From positions 62,001 to 126,000 of the forward strand of contig JBCDCY010000009.1 in assembly GCA_039180875.1 (NCBI GenBank): DNA of 64,000 nucleotides, given 5' to 3'. Source of the stretch: JBCDCY01 sp039180875. Its GTDB lineage: Bacteria; Pseudomonadota; Alphaproteobacteria; Rhodobacterales; Rhodobacteraceae. The stretch's first letter is position 1, and every line of letters starts with the position of its first letter. The notes under the pieces are model-generated. The model searched no databases and was not told the DNA's origin. It saw only the letters and a program-made list of their open reading frames with translations. The position numbers were made by a program, and so were the translations under genes. Shown piece after piece: positions 49,730 to 58,529 of the stretch.

Positions 49730-52291
49730 TTAGACCACCACATTGACGATCCGCCCAGGCACCACGATCAGCTTGCGCGGCGTGCCGCCGGCCAGATACC
49801 GCTGCACCGTCGCGTCGGCGAGCACCATGGCCTCGACCGCATCCTGGTCGGCACTGGCGGGAACCGAGAGCTCTGTCCGCCGCTTGCCGTTGATCTGAAC
49901 CGGCAGCACGATCTCGTCACTGGCCAACAAGGCGGGGTCCGCCTTGGGCCAGGGGGCCGTCGTGACGAAACCGGTATGGCCGAGGGTTGCCCACATCTCT
50001 TCGGCGAGGTGAGGGGTCATCGGTTGCATCAGTTGCGCCATGGTCGCAAGCACCCGGCGCCGCGTCGCGGCCCGGGCCGGGGTGCGGGCGAGCACGTTGG
50101 TGAGCGTGTAGAGCGCCGCGATCCCCTTGTTGAAGGCAAAGCCCTTGATCGCCGCGGTGACGTCGGCGATCGCCTGGGCCTCGGCCCGGGCGATGGTCGC
50201 GTCGTCGCCCCCGGTGTCCTCGGGTTCGTTGGCGCAGGCCTCCTCCGTCAGGCGCCAGACCCGCTGTAGGTGCTTCGAGGCCGCCTCGACCCCCGCCTCG
50301 GTCCATTCCACGTCGCGCTCCGGCGGGCTGTCGGACATCACGAACCAGCGGGCCGTGTCGGCACCGTAGCGGGCGATGATGTCGTCGGGGTCGATCACGT
50401 TCTTCTTCGACTTCGACATCTTGACCGAGGGGCCAATCTCCACCGGCTCGCCCGTCGCCTTCAGCGTCGCGCCATCCTCTCCCCGCTCCACCTCCTCCGG
50501 TGCGTGCCAGACTGGCAGGCCGTTCGCGCCGGTGGTGGAGTAGGTCTCGTGCACCAGCATGCCTTGGGTGAAGAGCGCGTCGAAGGGTTCTGCCGCACTC
50601 TCCGGCAGATGGCCGGTCTTGATCATCGCCCGGACGAAGAAGCGGGAGTAGAGGAGGTGCAGGATCGCGTGCTCGACCCCGCCGATATACTGATCGACGT
50701 TCATCCAGTAGCTGGCTTCGGCCAGATCCGTCGGCGTCTCCGCCTTGGGCGCGGTGAAGCGGACGAAGTACCAGGAGCTGTCGACGAAGGTGTCCATCGT
50801 GTCCGTCTCCCGCGTCGCCGCCTCGCCGCAGATCGGGCAGGGGACCTGACGCCAGGACGGGTGGCGGTCGAGCGGGTTGCCGGGGATCGAGAGGTCGACG
50901 TCCAGCGGCAGGGTGATCGGCAGATTCTCTTTCTTTTCCGGGACGATGCCGCAGCTTTGGCAATGCACGATCGGGATCGGGCAGCCCCAGTAGCGCTGCC
51001 GGCTGAGCCCCCAGTCGCGGAGGCGATAGCGGGTGATGCCGGTGCCGAGGCCCTCATCCTCGAACCAGGCGATGGTGGCGTCGATCGCCTCTTGGCTGGT
51101 CACCTCCTCAACCCCGGCGAAGTGGTCGACGTAGCGGACCTTCTCGGTCTTCGGCGGCACCAGCGCCTCGGTCCCCACATCGGCCGGGTCGTCGAGCAGG
51201 TAGAAGGCGTTCGCCACCGGTAGATCGTACTTTCGGGCGAAGTCGAGATCGCGCTGGTCGTGGGCCGGGCAGCCGAAGACCGCGCCGGTGCCGTAGTCCA
51301 TCAGCACGAAGTTGCCGATCCAGACCGGCAGCTCCTCCTCCGGCGTGATCGGGTGACGGACCTTGAGGCCGGTATCGAGGCCGCGCTTCTCCGCCGTCTC
51401 CAGCGCCTCCTCCGAGGTGCCGGCGCGCCGGCACTCGGCGCAGAAGGCGGCGATCTCGGGGTGGTCGGCCTCCAGCGCCTTGGCGACGGGATGGTCGGGC
51501 GAGATCGCGAGGAAGCTCGCACCGCGGAGCGTGTCGGGCCGGGTCGAGTAGCAGGGGATCGTCTCCATCCCCTGCTGGGGTTCGATGAGCGCGAACGGGA
51601 TCTCGATCCCTCGCGACTTGCCGATCCAGTTGGCCTGCATCAGGCGGACCTTGTCGGGCCAGTGCTCCAGACCTTCGATGGCGGCCAGCAGCTCCTCCGC
51701 ATAGTCTGAGATCCGGAAGGACCATTGCACGAGCTCGCGCCGCTCCACCTCCGCGCCCGAGCGCCAGCCGCGGCCGTCGATCACCTGCTCATTGGCGAGC
51801 ACCGTCATGTCGACGGGATCCCAGTTCACCATCGAGCTTTTGCGGTCGATCAGCCCGGCCTCGAGGAAATCCAGGAACAGCGCCTGCTGCTGGGCGACAT
51901 AGTCGTCATCGCAGGTCGCAAGCTCCCGCGACCAGTCTATGGAGAAGCCGAGGGGCTGCATCTGCGCCCGCATGGTGGCGATGTTTCGATAGGTCCAGTC
52001 GCGGGGATGGACGCCGGCCTGCATCGCGGCGTTCTCGGCCGGCATGCCGAAGGCGTCGAAGCCCATGGGATGGAGCACGTTGAAGCCGGCGGCGCGTTTG
52101 AACCGCGCGATCACGTCGCCCATCACGTAGTTGCGGGTATGGCCGATATGGATGCGCCCCGAGGGATAGGGGAACATCTCCAACACGTAGTATTTCGGTC
52201 TATTTTCGTCGCGCTCGGCGCGAAACAGCGCTGCCTCGTCCCAGGCCTTCTGCCACTTCGCCTCAACGGCACCCGGGGTGTATCGCGACAT
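49730..52291 (-). CDS. leuS: leucyl-tRNA synthetase
   Basis: An 853-residue class I aminoacyl-tRNA synthetase. PYPSGRIHIGHTRNYVMGD (HIGH motif, about 41-59) and VKMSKSKKNVIDPDDII (KMSKS, about 612) are intact; a large CP1 editing domain (TRPDTLRGASF, about 245) is present, as is the C-terminal anticodon-binding region. Charges tRNA-Leu. First gene of leuS-lptE-holA. Confidence 0.98.
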   Translation of the reverse strand: MSRYTPGAVEAKWQKAWDEAALFRAERDENRPKYYVLEMFPYPSGRIHIGHTRNYVMGDVIARFKRAAGFNVLHPMGFDAFGMPAENAAMQAGVHPRDWTYRNIATMRAQMQPLGFSIDWSRELATCDDDYVAQQQALFLDFLEAGLIDRKSSMVNWDPVDMTVLANEQVIDGRGWRSGAEVERRELVQWSFRISDYAEELLAAIEGLEHWPDKVRLMQANWIGKSRGIEIPFALIEPQQGMETIPCYSTRPDTLRGASFLAISPDHPVAKALEADHPEIAAFCAECRRAGTSEEALETAEKRGLDTGLKVRHPITPEEELPVWIGNFVLMDYGTGAVFGCPAHDQRDLDFARKYDLPVANAFYLLDDPADVGTEALVPPKTEKVRYVDHFAGVEEVTSQEAIDATIAWFEDEGLGTGITRYRLRDWGLSRQRYWGCPIPIVHCQSCGIVPEKKENLPITLPLDVDLSIPGNPLDRHPSWRQVPCPICGEAATRETDTMDTFVDSSWYFVRFTAPKAETPTDLAEASYWMNVDQYIGGVEHAILHLLYSRFFVRAMIKTGHLPESAAEPFDALFTQGMLVHETYSTTGANGLPVWHAPEEVERGEDGATLKATGEPVEIGPSVKMSKSKKNVIDPDDIIARYGADTARWFVMSDSPPERDVEWTEAGVEAASKHLQRVWRLTEEACANEPEDTGGDDATIARAEAQAIADVTAAIKGFAFNKGIAALYTLTNVLARTPARAATRRRVLATMAQLMQPMTPHLAEEMWATLGHTGFVTTAPWPKADPALLASDEIVLPVQINGKRRTELSVPASADQDAVEAMVLADATVQRYLAGGTPRKLIVVPGRIVNVVV

Positions 52292-52386
52292 CGGCGTCTC
52301 CGGAGCCTAAGGAAGCCGGCGAAGGTTGGCCGGCCGGCATCCTGTCTTTCAAGGCGAACGCGAGACCCGTCAAGGCCCTCGAGGAC

Positions 52387-52944
52387 TTAGGAGGGCACCA
52401 GCGGCGTGCCCTCAACCTCAGAGATCCGGATCTGCCGCGCACGGGTCAGGATCGCATCCTCGATCTCCCGCGGCACGCTGGCATCGACCGGGGCCGAGAC
52501 CCAAACGGTGTCGCGCAGCACCTCGCGGAACACTGCGACGCGGAGCGAGGACACCTCAAGCGCCACGTCAGTCACATAGACGGTGATCTTGAAGCGCTCA
52601 TCCTGCATCTCGGGCGTCGAGCCCCAACCCGTGGCGATGACGCCGGAGAACGGGTCGGTCGCCTCCACCGGCAGGAAGTTCAGCGTATCGAGCGCGCCCT
52701 GCCACATGTACTTGTTGACCCGGATGCCTGCGCCCGGCGCGGTCTGCTCCGCCGTGCCGAGGAACCAGTCGGACACGGTGCTGCCGTCGGTGCCGATGGC
52801 GTCGTCATCCAGACCCTGCCGCCGAAGCTCCGCCTTCGACGAAATCGGCGCGGAATTCGTTGGTTCTGGGCTACAGGCGCCAACCAGCGTCACCGCAGCC
52901 AAACCGCCGATGGCGGTGATGAATTTCAGTCCCCGTTCCCACAT
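52387..52944 (-). CDS. DUF3576 lipoprotein
   Basis: A 185-residue predicted lipoprotein with signal and lipobox VGAC (Cys24). VSDWFLGTAEQTAPGAGIRV, NKYMWQGALDTLNFLPVEAT and DPFSGVIATGWGSTPEMQDE match DUF3576, a family conserved in alphaproteobacteria and usually next to leuS. Function unknown; probably outer membrane. Divergent from the porin gene. Confidence 0.9.
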   Translation of the reverse strand: MWERGLKFITAIGGLAAVTLVGACSPEPTNSAPISSKAELRRQGLDDDAIGTDGSTVSDWFLGTAEQTAPGAGIRVNKYMWQGALDTLNFLPVEATDPFSGVIATGWGSTPEMQDERFKITVYVTDVALEVSSLRVAVFREVLRDTVWVSAPVDASVPREIEDAILTRARQIRISEVEGTPLVPS

Positions 52945-53181
52945 TTATCCTTCTCCGTCCTGCGTCGGAGCACCCCCAACGGCAGTCATCTACCGCGTTA
53001 TGGGTAGCCGGACAAGACGATTGCGCCAAAGCCCTTGCTGTGCGGGGCTTGCGGTTCTCCCCGAGGCGTCGCGCCACACTGTGGCAGGAACGCTACAAGG
53101 GGGCCGCTCTTTGCGCCATCGTTGCAGGTGTGCTTGACCCGAGAGGGCGGTTTGGAGAATTTGACAACACTCATTCGGATC

Positions 53182-53193
53182 CCTCCATGGAGG
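53182..53193. repeat. 12-bp palindrome over the porin leader ribosome site
   Basis: CCTCCATGGAGG is a perfect palindrome whose right half overlaps a GGAGGAGGG stretch 12-20 nt before the first porin ATG (53209). In RNA it can form a hairpin hiding that Shine-Dalgarno-like sequence. TTGACA at 53161 may be a -35 box, but no convincing -10 was found. Confidence 0.4.
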
Positions 53194-53220
53194 AGGGCTC
53201 GGGACTTCATGAGGGACACG

Positions 53221-54222
53221 ATGAAAAAGACACTCTTCGCTTCGACCGCGGTCGCTGCGCTCTCCTTCGGGGGAGCCGCATCAGCCGCCGGTCTTGAGGC
53301 CACCGTCGGTGGCTACTGGTACATCGGTGCTGGTTACGACTCTGGTCTGGTTAGCTTCGAGAACCCGGCTGGTGCTTCCGGTGTGACGATCCTTCGGGAC
53401 GGCGAGATCTTCCTCGGCGTGACGGGCTCCACCGACAACGGCCTGACCTTCGACGGCCGGGTGGAACTCGAGAGCTTCACGTCGGGCGATCAGATCGACG
53501 AAAACTGGGCTCGGGTTTCCGGGTCCTTCGGCTCCGTGCTGATCGGCGGTGAAGATACGACCTCCGACAACCACGAGGCCGGCATCTTCTACGGCCCGGG
53601 CGCTCGTACTGGTTACTTCGACGCGTTTGTCTCGGTGATCGGTTCGTCGAACGCGGGCGATCTGATCGGCATCACCTACGAGTCGCCGAATATCTCCGGC
53701 TTCTCGGTCGGTGGTTCTTACCACCTTGCTGGTACCGATGGCGCTGGTGACCAGGGCCGCGTGACCAAGCAGATCGAAGATGACATCTACTCGTTCGGTG
53801 CTGACTACTCTGGCGAGTTCAGCGGCGTTTCGCTTGATGTTGCTGGCGGTATCGTCAACGGCGACGGCATTGAAGATGTCGTGTTCCAGGTCGGTACCAC
53901 GATTGCTTACCAGGGCGTTTCGCTGGGTGTGCACTACGACTCGAATGCATCCGGCCTTGAGACGGACGGTGTGGACCTGACGGATGACGATGGTGCGCTG
54001 GCTGTCGGTGTTCAGTACACCACTGGTCCGTGGACGGTTGCCGGCGGCTATGCCTTCAACTTCAACGACGAAGACTTCGTCGACGCCAACAACTTCGGCG
54101 GCTGGGTGACCTATGCCCTCGGGCCGGGCGTCTCGGCGACCTTCGGCATCGAAGGCAACGACGGCGGTAGCGCTGAGGACACCGATATCGTCGCGCTGGG
54201 CTACCTTGCGCTGAGCTTCTGA
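53221..54222 (+). CDS. outer-membrane porin
   Basis: A 333-residue general porin (alphaproteobacterial, Gram-negative porin family). Signal peptide 1-20 (MKKTLFASTAVAALSFGGAA), then 16-strand-type beta sequence such as LEATVGGYWYIGAGYDSG, ENWARVSGSFGSVLIGGEDT and TFGIEGNDGG, ending VALGYLALSF with the C-terminal Phe needed for BAM recognition. Acidic overall. Codon use favours GCT, GGT and GTT far more than neighbouring genes, as in very highly expressed genes. ATG 53221 used (GAGGGA upstream); ATG 53209 is in frame. Confidence 0.93.
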   Translation: MKKTLFASTAVAALSFGGAASAAGLEATVGGYWYIGAGYDSGLVSFENPAGASGVTILRDGEIFLGVTGSTDNGLTFDGRVELESFTSGDQIDENWARVSGSFGSVLIGGEDTTSDNHEAGIFYGPGARTGYFDAFVSVIGSSNAGDLIGITYESPNISGFSVGGSYHLAGTDGAGDQGRVTKQIEDDIYSFGADYSGEFSGVSLDVAGGIVNGDGIEDVVFQVGTTIAYQGVSLGVHYDSNASGLETDGVDLTDDDGALAVGVQYTTGPWTVAGGYAFNFNDEDFVDANNFGGWVTYALGPGVSATFGIEGNDGGSAEDTDIVALGYLALSF

Positions 54223-54249
54223 TCCTACCGGATCTGAGCGTCTGATAGG

Positions 54250-54282
54250 GGGAGCGGGTTTCGGCCCGCTCCCTTTTCTTTT
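54250..54282 (+). terminator. rho-independent terminator after the porin
   Basis: A perfect 9-bp stem GGGAGCGGG/CCCGCTCCC with a 6-nt loop, followed by TTTTCTTTT. It lies 28 bp past the porin stop. Confidence 0.92.
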
Positions 54283-54309
54283 GTGCGGCGCCTATGGCAG
54301 GGAAGGGCC

Positions 54310-54969
54310 ATGGCGCTGAGCGACGTGCAGGAGCGTATCGGAGCGGCGGCGGCGCAAGCGGGCCGCGCGGCCGAGGATGTCGCCCTCATCGCAGTCTCCA
54401 AAGTGCAGCCGCTGGAACGGATCGAGGCGGTGCTTGCCGCCGACCACCGGCTGTTCGGTGAGAACCGGGTGCAGGAGGCGGCAGGTCGTTGGCCTCCGCT
54501 GCGCGAGCGCTTCCCGGACACCACCGTACATCTGGTCGGCCCCCTGCAGACCAACAAGGTTCGCCAGGCCTTCGAGCTGTTCGATGCGATCCAGTCCGTC
54601 GACCGCCCGAAGCTTGCCCGCAAGATCGCCGACGAGGCCCAGGCGCGGGGCACGTGCCCTGAGCTCTTCATCCAGGTGAACACCGGGGAGGAGCCGCAGA
54701 AATCCGGTGTCCTTCCCGACGAGGCCGATGCCTTCATCGCCGAGTGCCGTGCGATGGACCTGCCGATCCGCGGCCTGATGGTGATCCCGCCGATCGAGGA
54801 GGCGGCGAGCCTGCACTTCGCCCTCCTCGCCAAGATCGCGGCGCGGAACGACCTCCCGGCTCTCTCCATGGGCATGAGCGCCGATTTCGAGGAGGCGATC
54901 GCCCTCGGCGCCACCCATGTACGCGTCGGTTCGGCGATTTTTGGCGAGCGGGTCTACGAGGCGACCTGA
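54310..54969 (+). CDS. YggS-family PLP homeostasis protein
   Basis: A 219-residue PLP-binding protein. VALIAVSKVQPLERIEAVL carries the PLP lysine (about residue 31), then FGENRVQEA, HLVGPLQTNKVR (normally HxIGxLQxNK) and the C-terminal SMGMSADFEEAIALGATHVR match YggS/PROSC. It buffers pyridoxal phosphate. GGGAAGGG precedes the ATG. The 3' end overlaps the convergent L,D-transpeptidase-like gene by 16 bp. Confidence 0.95.
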   Translation: MALSDVQERIGAAAAQAGRAAEDVALIAVSKVQPLERIEAVLAADHRLFGENRVQEAAGRWPPLRERFPDTTVHLVGPLQTNKVRQAFELFDAIQSVDRPKLARKIADEAQARGTCPELFIQVNTGEEPQKSGVLPDEADAFIAECRAMDLPIRGLMVIPPIEEAASLHFALLAKIAARNDLPALSMGMSADFEEAIALGATHVRVGSAIFGERVYEAT

Positions 54970-55469
54970 ACCACGATCCGGGCTCCGGGTCGCAGACGCC
55001 ATGCGAGCCAGAGAAGATCGTCCGGCGCGAAGGCCACACAGCCCTCCGTCGGCCAGCGCGGTCGGCGCCAGCGATGCAGAAAGATCGCCGAGCCCGCGCC
55101 GGGCCGCGGATCGCGCCAGTTGTAGTCAGTGATGACGATCAGATCGTAAAGCGGATCGCCCTGCCGCAGCCGCTCATGGCTAAAGTGATGGGGCCGGCGC
55201 ACCAATCGGTTGTAGGCCGGATCGTCCGGATCGTCCGACCAGCCGTCGCTCGGGCGGATCGGCTCGGCCCAGGCGGGGAGGGCCGCTCGTCCGATCCGGT
55301 CGGGCCGGAAGAGCAGGGCGACCACATGGACGAGGCCGGCCGGCGTCGCGCCGTCCCCCTCCCGCTTCCGCGCCCGGATGCCGCTCCGGCCGATGGCGCA
55401 GGGCAGGCGGCGCGTCCCGAACCGCGCCCCGGTCCGCCCGACGACCAGGTCGCCCAGCCGGGCGATCAC
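54954..55469 (-). CDS. L,D-transpeptidase-like (YkuD) protein
   Basis: A 171-residue cytoplasmic-looking YkuD-domain protein without signal peptide. SAIFLHRWRRPRWPTEGCVA carries the catalytic His and the T/S-x-G-C motif near residue 140. LPCAIGRSGIRARKREGDGA resembles short YkuD proteins of alphaproteobacteria. Known YkuD enzymes form 3-3 peptidoglycan cross-links; absence of an export signal makes the role uncertain. It overlaps the ribA stop (4 bp), so it is cotranscribed with it. Confidence 0.85.
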   Translation of the reverse strand: MIARLGDLVVGRTGARFGTRRLPCAIGRSGIRARKREGDGATPAGLVHVVALLFRPDRIGRAALPAWAEPIRPSDGWSDDPDDPAYNRLVRRPHHFSHERLRQGDPLYDLIVITDYNWRDPRPGAGSAIFLHRWRRPRWPTEGCVAFAPDDLLWLAWRLRPGARIVVQVAS

Positions 55470-56545
55470 AGCAAGTGACCGCTCTTCGCCGCCTTGGTTG
55501 CCAGATAGCGGGCATTGTGCGCCGTGTGGCCGACCTGTAATGGCACCCGCTCGGCCACGGAGACGCCCGAGGCCTCCATCATCGCGATCTTGCCGGGGTT
55601 GTTGGTCATCAATCGCACGGCCGAGAACCCGAGCGCGCGCAGGATTTGGGCGCCGAGGCGAAAGTCACGCTCGTCATCCTCAAAGCCGAGCCGATGGTTC
55701 GCCTCCACCGTGTCGAAGCCCTGGTCTTGCAGCGCATAGGCCCGCATCTTGTTGGCGAGGCCGATGCCGCGCCCCTCCTGATTGAGGTAAAGCAGCACGC
55801 CCGCGCCCTCCGCCCCGATCTGGGCGAGCGCGGCGTCAAGCTGCGCCCCGCAATCGCATTTCAGTGAGCCGATCAGATCGCCGGTGAAGCAGGAGGAATG
55901 CAGCCGTGCCAGCACCGGTGCGGCCCGGTCCGGCGTCCCGACCTCCACGGCATAGTGTTCCTCCCCGCCGTCGCTTGGGCGAAAGACGTGGACCCGGGCC
56001 CTCTCCGACACCGCCAGGGGCACCCGGGCGGCGGCCACCTGGGCAAGCGGTGACGGCTCGGTCGCCAGCGCGGCGATGTCGAGCAGATGCAATCCCGCCT
56101 CCGTCGCGACAGCAACCGGGTCGGCGACCCGCACCACCAGGGCCGCGGGCAGCAGATGGGCCTGTTTGGCGAGGCGCAAGGCCGCGCGATGCAGATCGGT
56201 GGAGCCCTCGCGCCGGGAGAGATAGGGCCCCTTCAGCGGCACCTGCAGATCGGCCGCAGGGTCGGCGGTGGCGTGCACCCAGGCCAGCCGACAGTCCGCC
56301 GGCAGGGCGATCCGGGCGATATCGCCGTCATAGACCCGGGCGCGCAGGGTCTCCGCCCGGCGCCGGGTGATGGCGAGATCCACCTCGCCGAGATCGATGA
56401 TGGCGGTCAGCCGCTCCGCCACCAGGGTCTCCGCCGCCAGGATGACGGCTCCGTCCGCACCGTCCCGAAGCACCACGGGCACACCCATGCGCAGGTCGGC
56501 CCGGGCCTGACCCAACCGCTCCTCGATGGTGACGTGAAAACTCAT
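55466..56545 (-). CDS. ribA: GTP cyclohydrolase II with degenerate RibB-like N-terminus
   Basis: A 359-residue protein. The C-terminal half is a normal RibA: LHSSCFTGDLIGSLKCDCGA (three Zn Cys), YLNQEGRGIGLANKMRAYAL and RLMTNNPGKIAMM. The N-terminal half has the length of RibB, but the 3,4-DHBP synthase motif region reads REGSTDLHRAALRLAKQA, lacking the His-Thr of RGHTEA, so that activity is probably lost, as in many alphaproteobacterial RibA proteins. First step of riboflavin synthesis. Confidence 0.93.
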   Translation of the reverse strand: MSFHVTIEERLGQARADLRMGVPVVLRDGADGAVILAAETLVAERLTAIIDLGEVDLAITRRRAETLRARVYDGDIARIALPADCRLAWVHATADPAADLQVPLKGPYLSRREGSTDLHRAALRLAKQAHLLPAALVVRVADPVAVATEAGLHLLDIAALATEPSPLAQVAAARVPLAVSERARVHVFRPSDGGEEHYAVEVGTPDRAAPVLARLHSSCFTGDLIGSLKCDCGAQLDAALAQIGAEGAGVLLYLNQEGRGIGLANKMRAYALQDQGFDTVEANHRLGFEDDERDFRLGAQILRALGFSAVRLMTNNPGKIAMMEASGVSVAERVPLQVGHTAHNARYLATKAAKSGHLL

Positions 56546-56726
56546 GCCTCGTTCCTTAGTCCCCGCGTCGGCAAAGCGCCATGCGATATCCTAACGCTTC
56601 CGCCTTGAAATATTTCGCCGCCACCACACACAGCTACGTGACAGATCCGTCATGAATCTTGTGAGCGGCGGGGCCTCTCCGCATCTCGTCGGACGAATGG
56701 ATAGCTAAAGCGATCGGAGAGTTTCC

Positions 56727-57413
56727 ATGAGCAATCTCAGACGCATTCTGCTTGTAGATGACGATGGCGATCTGCGGGAAGCCCTGGCCGATCAGCTCGT
56801 CATGACCGAGGACTTCGACGTGTTCGAGGCCGACAGCGGGGCCCACGGGTTGGAGCGCGCGAAGGAGGCGATCTACGACCTCGTGCTGCTCGATGTCGGT
56901 CTGCCGGACATGGACGGGCGCGAGCTTTGCCGGCTGATGCGCAAGCAGGGCGTGAAATGCCCGATCGTCATGCTGACCGGCCACTCGAGCGACGCCGACA
57001 CCATCCTCGGCCTCGATTCCGGCGCCAACGACTATGTCACCAAGCCCTTCAAGTTCCCGGTGCTGCTGGCCCGCATCCGGGCGCAGCTGCGCCAGCACGA
57101 GCAGTCGGAGGACGCGGTCTTCGTCATCGGTCCCTACACCTTCAAACCGGCGGTGAAGATGCTGGTGGACGAGGATAACCGGAAGATCCGGCTGACGGAG
57201 AAGGAAGCCAACATCCTGAAGTTCCTCTACCGGGCCAATGACGGCGTTGTGGCGCGCGATGTCCTGCTTCACGAGGTCTGGGGATACAACGCTGGGGTGA
57301 CGACTCACACTCTGGAGACTCACATCTACAGGTTGCGACAAAAAATCGAGCCCGATCCATCCAATGCACGGCTTCTTGTGACCGAGTCGGGCGGATACCG
57401 CCTTGTAACTTAG
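56727..57413 (+). CDS. OmpR/PhoB-family response regulator
   Basis: A 228-residue regulator. The receiver domain (5-120) has acidic pocket DDD (11-13), phospho-acceptor Asp in LLDVGLPDMDG (about 55) and lysine in VTKPFKF. The C-terminal winged helix (about 130-226; LLHEVWGYNAGVTTHTLETH) is OmpR/PhoB type. Closely matches a regulator conserved across Rhodospirillales whose HPK partner is usually unlinked. No histidine kinase is adjacent. Targets unknown. The upstream 181 bp contain only a half match to a Pho box. Confidence 0.9.
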   Translation: MSNLRRILLVDDDGDLREALADQLVMTEDFDVFEADSGAHGLERAKEAIYDLVLLDVGLPDMDGRELCRLMRKQGVKCPIVMLTGHSSDADTILGLDSGANDYVTKPFKFPVLLARIRAQLRQHEQSEDAVFVIGPYTFKPAVKMLVDEDNRKIRLTEKEANILKFLYRANDGVVARDVLLHEVWGYNAGVTTHTLETHIYRLRQKIEPDPSNARLLVTESGGYRLVT

Positions 57414-57507
57414 GGCTTTTGTTCTGTTCCTGCGGTTTTCTGCCTATCCGTATGACGAAATGTGACACACAGCTTGATTTCCCCGCCCGTCATGCCAAAA
57501 TCGTGAC

Positions 57508-57620
57508 TGTCAGCGTCGTATCCCCTCTACGCCGACTGACGTGGCTGTCATCCCCTCTGGCAGCTCGATCCCCTTAAGGGATTGACGCCCGGCGCGACCC
57601 CGCGCCGGGCGATTTCGTTT
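57508..57620 (+). ncRNA. candidate small RNA with two anti-SD (UCCCCUC) stem-loops
   Basis: In the 327-bp spacer between the response regulator and xthA. Stem-loop 1 (57509-57540; GTCAG/CTGAC, CG/CG, CGTA/TACG with one bulge and one mismatch) and stem-loop 2 (57544-57564; GCTGTCA/TGGCAGC) both present the identical 7-nt loop TCCCCTC. A third hairpin ATCCC-CTTAA-GGGAT (57568-57582) and the terminator at 57586 follow. A possible RpoH-like promoter, CTTGATT (57473) and CCAAAAT (57495), would start transcription at about 57508. The design resembles alphaproteobacterial sRNAs with CCUCC loops. The rest of the spacer (57414-57472, 57621-57740) holds nothing recognised. Confidence 0.6.
57586..57620 (+). 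terminator. rho-independent terminator of the candidate small RNA
   Basis: A perfect 11-bp stem (57586-57596 with 57601-57611), 4-nt ACCC loop, followed by ATTTCGTTT. It lies 173 bp after the response-regulator stop, too far to be an obvious terminator of that gene alone. Confidence 0.8.
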
Positions 57621-57740
57621 CGGACCCCTCATGAGCGCATAGTCCGGGTTGAGCGGCGGCGGCGAAGGCGCCATGCTCCGCCCCTCGCGCAGCCCTGCAA
57701 CGCCTGTGTGATCGGGGCCTCAACGACCGGGAAGGACGTC

Positions 57741-58529
57741 ATGCAGCTCAAGCTCTGCACATGGAACATCAACTCCGTCCGCCTCCGGGCGCCGATCGTC
57801 GAGCGGGTGCTGCGGGAGGAGGCGCCGGACGTGCTCTGCCTGCAGGAGACGAAATCGCCGGTGGAAAAGCTGCCGACGGAGGTCTTCGCGGCGGCCGGCT
57901 ACACCACCCAGATCGCCCGCGGGGAGAAGAACTACAACGGCGTGATGATCCTCGCCCGAATCCCACTCGAATCGCTCGGTCACCGGGAGTTTTGCGGCAA
58001 GACCGATACCCGCCACGTTGCAGCCAAGACGCGAAACGGGACGGTGATACACAACTTTTACGTTCCCTCCGGTGGCGACGAACCGGATCCGTCGACCAAC
58101 GCGAAATTCGACCATAAGTTGCGTTTTCTGGCCGAGATGCGGGATTGGTGGCAGGCCGAGAAGCCGGCGCGCGCCATCCTGGTCGGCGATCTCAACATCG
58201 CGCCGCGCGAAGACGACGTCTGGTCCCACAAACAGCTGCTCAAGGTCGTCTCCCACACCCCGGTGGAGGTCGCGGCGCTGACCGAGATGCAGGAGGCCGG
58301 CGGCTTCGTCGACATCACCCGCGCCCATGTGCCGGAGGGGCGGCTTTATTCCTGGTGGTCCTACCGCTCGCCGAACTGGGACACTTCGGACAAGGGCCGG
58401 CGGCTCGACCATATCTGGGCGACGCCTGAGCTGGCGGCGAACGCCTCGGACAGCGCCGTGCTGCGCGCGGCCCGGGGCTGGGAGAAACCGTCGGACCACG
58501 CGCCGGTCTTCGCCACCTTCGAGGACTAG
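57741..58529 (+). CDS. xthA: exodeoxyribonuclease III
   Basis: A 262-residue AP endonuclease/3'-5' exonuclease of the EEP family. LCTWNINSVRLRAP (N7), LCLQETKSP (E34 metal), VGDLNIAPREDDVWSH (D/N catalytic) and KGRRLDHIWATPEL with KPSDHAPVF (final D-H pair) are intact. Repairs abasic sites. GAAGGA precedes ATG 57741. It is followed without gap by the enoyl-CoA hydratase gene. Confidence 0.95.
   Translation: MQLKLCTWNINSVRLRAPIVERVLREEAPDVLCLQETKSPVEKLPTEVFAAAGYTTQIARGEKNYNGVMILARIPLESLGHREFCGKTDTRHVAAKTRNGTVIHNFYVPSGGDEPDPSTNAKFDHKLRFLAEMRDWWQAEKPARAILVGDLNIAPREDDVWSHKQLLKVVSHTPVEVAALTEMQEAGGFVDITRAHVPEGRLYSWWSYRSPNWDTSDKGRRLDHIWATPELAANASDSAVLRAARGWEKPSDHAPVFATFED

Noticed and set aside
53161..53190. 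sigma-70 promoter for the porin
   Set aside because: TTGACA is present at 53161, but no acceptable -10 element lies 16-18 bp downstream.
56640..56665. Pho box ahead of the response regulator
   Set aside because: CCGTCATGAATCT matches the first part of the Pho consensus, but the second half-site is poor and the regulator is not clearly PhoB.
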